Assembly (NCBI GenBank): GCA_028023455.1
Contig: JAQFVV010006645.1
Span: forward strand, 434,001 to 498,000
Length of the DNA stretch: 64,000 bases
Origin: Epiperipatus broadwayi
Lineage: Eukaryota; Onychophora; Udeonychophora; Euonychophora; Peripatidae
Reading direction: 5' to 3'
Position 1 is the stretch's first letter. Each line of letters begins with the position of its first letter. A program made the translations under genes and the position numbers. The notes below the pieces were generated by a model that saw nothing but the letters and a program-made list of their open reading frames with translations, did no database searches and had not been told where the DNA came from. Of the stretch, positions 60,733 to 64,000 are shown piece after piece.

Positions 60733-61645
60733 TTTTTTTTATCTTGTTATCATTCACTTTATTTTACTCTATTTTTAGATATCTATCACTATTTCTAATA
60801 ATGATTAATTATAATGATTAATTATAACGATTTTATATTACTATTTCTATATCAGACACACCGGACCTGCTTTCCATCCCTGAAGTACTGTGTCCTCTGT
60901 CTAATTTCTCTATCTAGCCCCTTTCAACACTATTCCTTAATCTCTTTCTTTATATTTTACTGAAATGATTAGTATTTCATGTTAATTCATCTATTAAACT
61001 AGAATAGTAACTTATTCAAAATGAATCCACAGATTTCTAGCACTAGCTGTATAATATAATATGCCATTTCATGGGTAAAATTGTTCAACAAATATTAATC
61101 TCATAATCACATACACACATATAAAATGGATCAACAAAAAAAATTCAGATGTATTGTTTAGATGTATATATATTATATCAGAGTTCATGTAAAAAGTAGT
61201 CAATACAGTGCTTTCCAAAGCCAATCACTCTCAATTATATCAAATTAAAAATTACAAAAGTTTTATTTGTTCACCTTTTCACTTGTAAATGTCAAAAACA
61301 GTTAAATATTTAATATAATAAGAAAGACCTTAAACAGAAAATATAACTCGAATATATAATATTATTTCACTGTGAATTAAAACACTAAAATTTCCACGGA
61401 ATGTTCAATATATAAACATATACACCAACATATTAATCCGAATGTGCTTTTATTCTGAGTAATTTCAATATAAAGTAAAATTGCCAGCAATAATTCATCT
61501 ACAAAAGCTATATTTTATAACTCTTTTTAAAAAAAAATACTGTATATGTGTATATAAAACCATATAAAGCAAATCTCCATAGTAAACTGTTCTGTTTTAT
61601 TTAACTTATATTCTCCCCCTCCCCTACTTTCCACTTTTCGAAAGC
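60733..61645. other. Leader between Gag start and the second primer-like site
   Basis: Non-coding. Contains a short tandem (AATGATTAATTATAATG...) at 60,797-60,830 and otherwise nothing recognisable. Confidence 0.45.
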
Positions 61646-61664
61646 TTCTCCGTTGGAGCGCCAT
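61646..61664 (-). other. Second primer-site-like junction
   Basis: The minus strand reads ATTACA, then ATGGCGCTCCAACGGAG, closely parallel to the LTR end/primer-site junction at 63,827. About 20 bp downstream lies a purine run (GGGGAGGGGGAG). It could be the remains of another LTR element's junction, which would then lie only about 0.9 kb before the Gag start. Confidence 0.35.
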
Positions 61665-61669
61665 TGTAA

Positions 61670-63545
61670 TTTGGTCATTATTGTTATTTTTAAATTTAAA
61701 TTATTGTTTAATAAACCACACAGATGGACATTTAAATTACATTTTACTTTAGCATGTTGAGTATAGATAGGCTACATAGATTTTTCATTTAAAAAAAATT
61801 ATCAAAACATTCATTCAATCTCAGACTAAAAGTTCATAGCCAAACCAATGCCTGCTTCCAGATATATAGTCGCAACCAATGTAATATGAAGATGCTAGCA
61901 TAAAATCATGCCGACAGGAATGTGCATCTGACAGCGTGATATTATTTGAAGGATATGATTCTTGACTAGTACAGGAATGCGCATCTGTCTGATGAAGAAA
62001 TCATGTATACAAATTAATTAAAGAGTGCTATGTATGGGGGAGAGCAGTCTCTGCTGACTTATAATCCCTCCACAGTGCTAGAAGGGGTCAATGGTGCAGG
62101 AAATATGTCTGTGACCATTGCAATGATATGACTGCCTCTTTGGGGTCATGCATTCAGTTGGGCACATTGCCCTATATGCTAAACATGTTTCACATTACAT
62201 TGATATAAACACCCATATATTCCTCCACAAGCATCGTCCTAACTATGAAACAAATAGCCTGAAATTAACCCTTTAAAATAAAAATAAACAAATTTAAACA
62301 TAGTTATTAATTTTTATCCATGCAGATATCTACACCCAACGTTAATTTGATACATTTTAATTAACACTTAACACACAAAAAAAAGAGAAATGGAAATGAT
62401 TGCTTAAACATATGCATAAAAAATATTAATAATTGATTTTGAATTTTTTTAGGTCAGATAATTGTTCTTATTTTCAGCTATTAGTTGCAATTTTACAAAA
62501 GTTCTCATTAGATAGACACAAGAGTTCATACTTTACAGATTGAGCAGATTTAGAAGTCCATCTTCGTGATCACTTTTGTAGATTTTGTCCTTCTTTGAAA
62601 TGAAACCGCTACTTGCCATGCATTTGGTCAGGAACTGTCATCCAGAGAACTCAGCTGGTTGTCCAGAAAATTAAATTAATTGCAGACTTTTACATCATAA
62701 AATCTGCAATACAGCTAGTTATAACGGTATATTAATAGTCATCTCTATCTAAGATAACAATTATAATCTTTCGGCTTTTATATTTTTATTAGCCTCTTAT
62801 CAGAAAATCTTTGGATTCAATGAACAAGACATCACTAATCCTCCAGTGTTTCATTTACTGTCCATGCTGTGGTTTTCATGCTTGCATTGGTTATTTAATT
62901 TCTTTTTATTCTTTTATCTGACCATTTAATTATTCGAGTGCCCCAAGGGCTAGTGTGCTTTAGAACAATCATTTAATTAATAAAGCAACCATTTCCATTT
63001 TCTAAGATTATAGAAATCAACATTATTTCTATTTTCAAAAATAACAAATCTTTATATCTTTACTTTTTGCAAAAAAATTACTTTCAAATACTTTTATTTT
63101 TTTAAAATAATTTTTAAAGTTGTCCATCTATGCAATCTATATATATGTTAAACTGTTTTAAATTTCAGTTTTTAAGTTAAGTTTTTTTCTTTTTAATAAA
63201 TCAATTTTTAGTTATTCGGCTGTCTTTTAAGTTATTGGTGTCAATGCGGCATCTTATGATGAATGCTACTGGCTTTATTATAAATTTCCCTCTGCAATTC
63301 CATCACTGACTTTATATTTTGATCGTTTATGTTTATTTTGAAATGTTTTTAACCGTGTAATCTATGTAACTGATCTATACTCAACATTATAAAACAAACT
63401 TTTATAAATCCATCTGTGCGAACTTATAAAAATTAAAATGTAAACTAAAATCTAAAATTAAAGTTAAAAATGTTAGTTAAATTTTAAAATGTAAAACTGA
63501 TACTAAAATAATTTTAAATCTTATATATGTTTAAATAAATGTTTG
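61670..63545. mobile_element. Family R540 element nested in the retrotransposon leader
   Basis: The left part, 61,670-62,215, is collinear with 30,105-30,665. At 63,345-63,425 the left-end block recurs inverted: the complement of GCACAGATGG..., GTTTTATAATGTTGAGTATA, GAT and TTACATAGATT. The two ends would make an element of about 1.8 kb with inverted ends, inserted between primer site and Gag. The interior (62,220-63,340) is unassigned and without long frames. Exact termini and target duplication were not resolved. Confidence 0.55.
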
Positions 63546-63807
63546 TGTGTTATTTCTGGCAGAGGTTTCCTTTATTTTGAAAATGTTTTTAGATAGGAAT
63601 TTATTTTATTATCTCTGCTGTTCTACTGAGCTGGTGACATTGGGCTAATGGTCAGAATGAAAATATATAAAATAAAATAAATTTATTTTTTTTTTTTCAA
63701 ACTTATGTATCTGCCTACTATATAAACTTTCTAGTTTCAAATGGCCTAGTGACACCTGATATAGCAGATATGGCAAAACATTATTCTCCCCGATCGTTAT
63801 AATTGGC

Positions 63808-63825
63808 ACCCCATGTTGGGCACCA
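63808..63825 (-). other. Primer-binding site, tRNA-Lys type
   Basis: TGGTGCCCAACATGGGGT on the minus strand, one base from the LTR end. It differs by transitions from the tRNA-Lys(1,2)-complementary site used by many LTR elements, consistent with C-to-T decay at CpG. Confidence 0.8.
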
Positions 63826-63826
63826 T

Positions 63827-64000
63827 TGTAACAGTTGCTACCTGTGCGTAACATGTATATAGGTGGTATATGTTTATTACATATTTAAAATCTAAGTTTC
63901 TTCTTTTTTTTGTTCAAATGTAAATTATGATGTGAACATACATATATAGTTAGTTCTGCACTGTACTCTTATCACTTGCCCAGCATATTTATGGATGTCA
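63827..64000 (-). repeat. 5' LTR, truncated by the window edge
   Basis: Matches 56,925-57,098 with about ten differences, mostly C/T transitions, plus small indels in a T run. The rest lies outside the window. Confidence 0.93.

Larger units (their letters stand above)
56925..64000 (-). mobile_element. LTR retrotransposon, minus strand, running off the right edge
   Basis: Two direct LTR copies start TGTAACAGTTGCTACCTGTG at 56,925 and 63,827, about 95% identical over the 174 bp visible in both. Next to the right copy, on the minus strand, the LTR end (...CTGTTACA) is followed after one base by TGGTGCCCAACATGGGGT (63,825 down to 63,808), close to a tRNA-Lys primer-binding site. The right copy is therefore the 5' LTR. 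A candidate polypurine tract GAAGAGGGGGG lies at 58,825-58,815. Between them is a decayed Gag. No protease, reverse transcriptase or integrase was recognised, so it is a non-autonomous or deleted copy. Confidence 0.82.

Overview
The window looks like gene-poor, strongly AT-rich nuclear DNA of a multicellular animal. Protein-coding density is close to zero and no bacterial-type gene order is present. There is one convincing splice-bounded exon. The rest is DNA transposons, tRNA-like SINEs, a LINE, LTR retroelements, foldback elements and tandem repeats, all in various states of decay. The mixture (a Merlin-type DNA transposon, short tRNA-like SINEs, an RTE/CR1-like LINE, Lys-primed LTR elements) fits an invertebrate, and a mollusc or other lophotrochozoan is plausible. 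That taxonomic guess is an inference and is not proved by any single feature.

Layout. 1-2,775 is a stack of unrelated tandem arrays (31 bp, about 113 bp, about 264 bp and about 30 bp units) around a small CpG-containing patch with promoter-like motifs. 3,404-4,190 is a rearranged LTR-retrotransposon remnant in which a Gag-like start is joined to an integrase-tail-like end. 4.2-35 kb is mostly unassigned AT-rich DNA. It holds a tRNA-like SINE, an array of ~450 bp units with internal inverted copies (11.5-12.7 kb), a decayed Merlin transposase on the minus strand (13.5-14.0 kb), foldback elements (20.6, 22.5 and 33.0 kb), local tandem duplications and a longer repeat at 30.1-30.7 kb.

35,926-38,664 is the best defined mobile element: a Merlin (IS1016/ISXO2-like) DNA transposon with ~40 bp terminal inverted repeats, a near-perfect 8-bp target duplication and a broken transposase. 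41.4-42.4 kb holds a second array of the ~450 bp family. 48.9-50.1 kb is a LINE endonuclease remnant. 52,067-52,289 (minus) is a GC-rich exon coding a single-pass membrane segment, the only host gene piece I can support; its neighbouring exons are not recognisable here. 53.8-54.0 kb is a large tetranucleotide microsatellite. 55.6 kb is a compact foldback MITE. 56,925 to the window end is most of an LTR retrotransposon on the minus strand (3' LTR at left, start of the 5' LTR at the right edge), with a Lys-type primer-binding site, a decayed Gag and a foldback element nested in its leader.

The features do not form a pathway. They record repeated insertion and decay in intronic or intergenic DNA. 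I found no CRISPR array, operon, rRNA or intact canonical tRNA.
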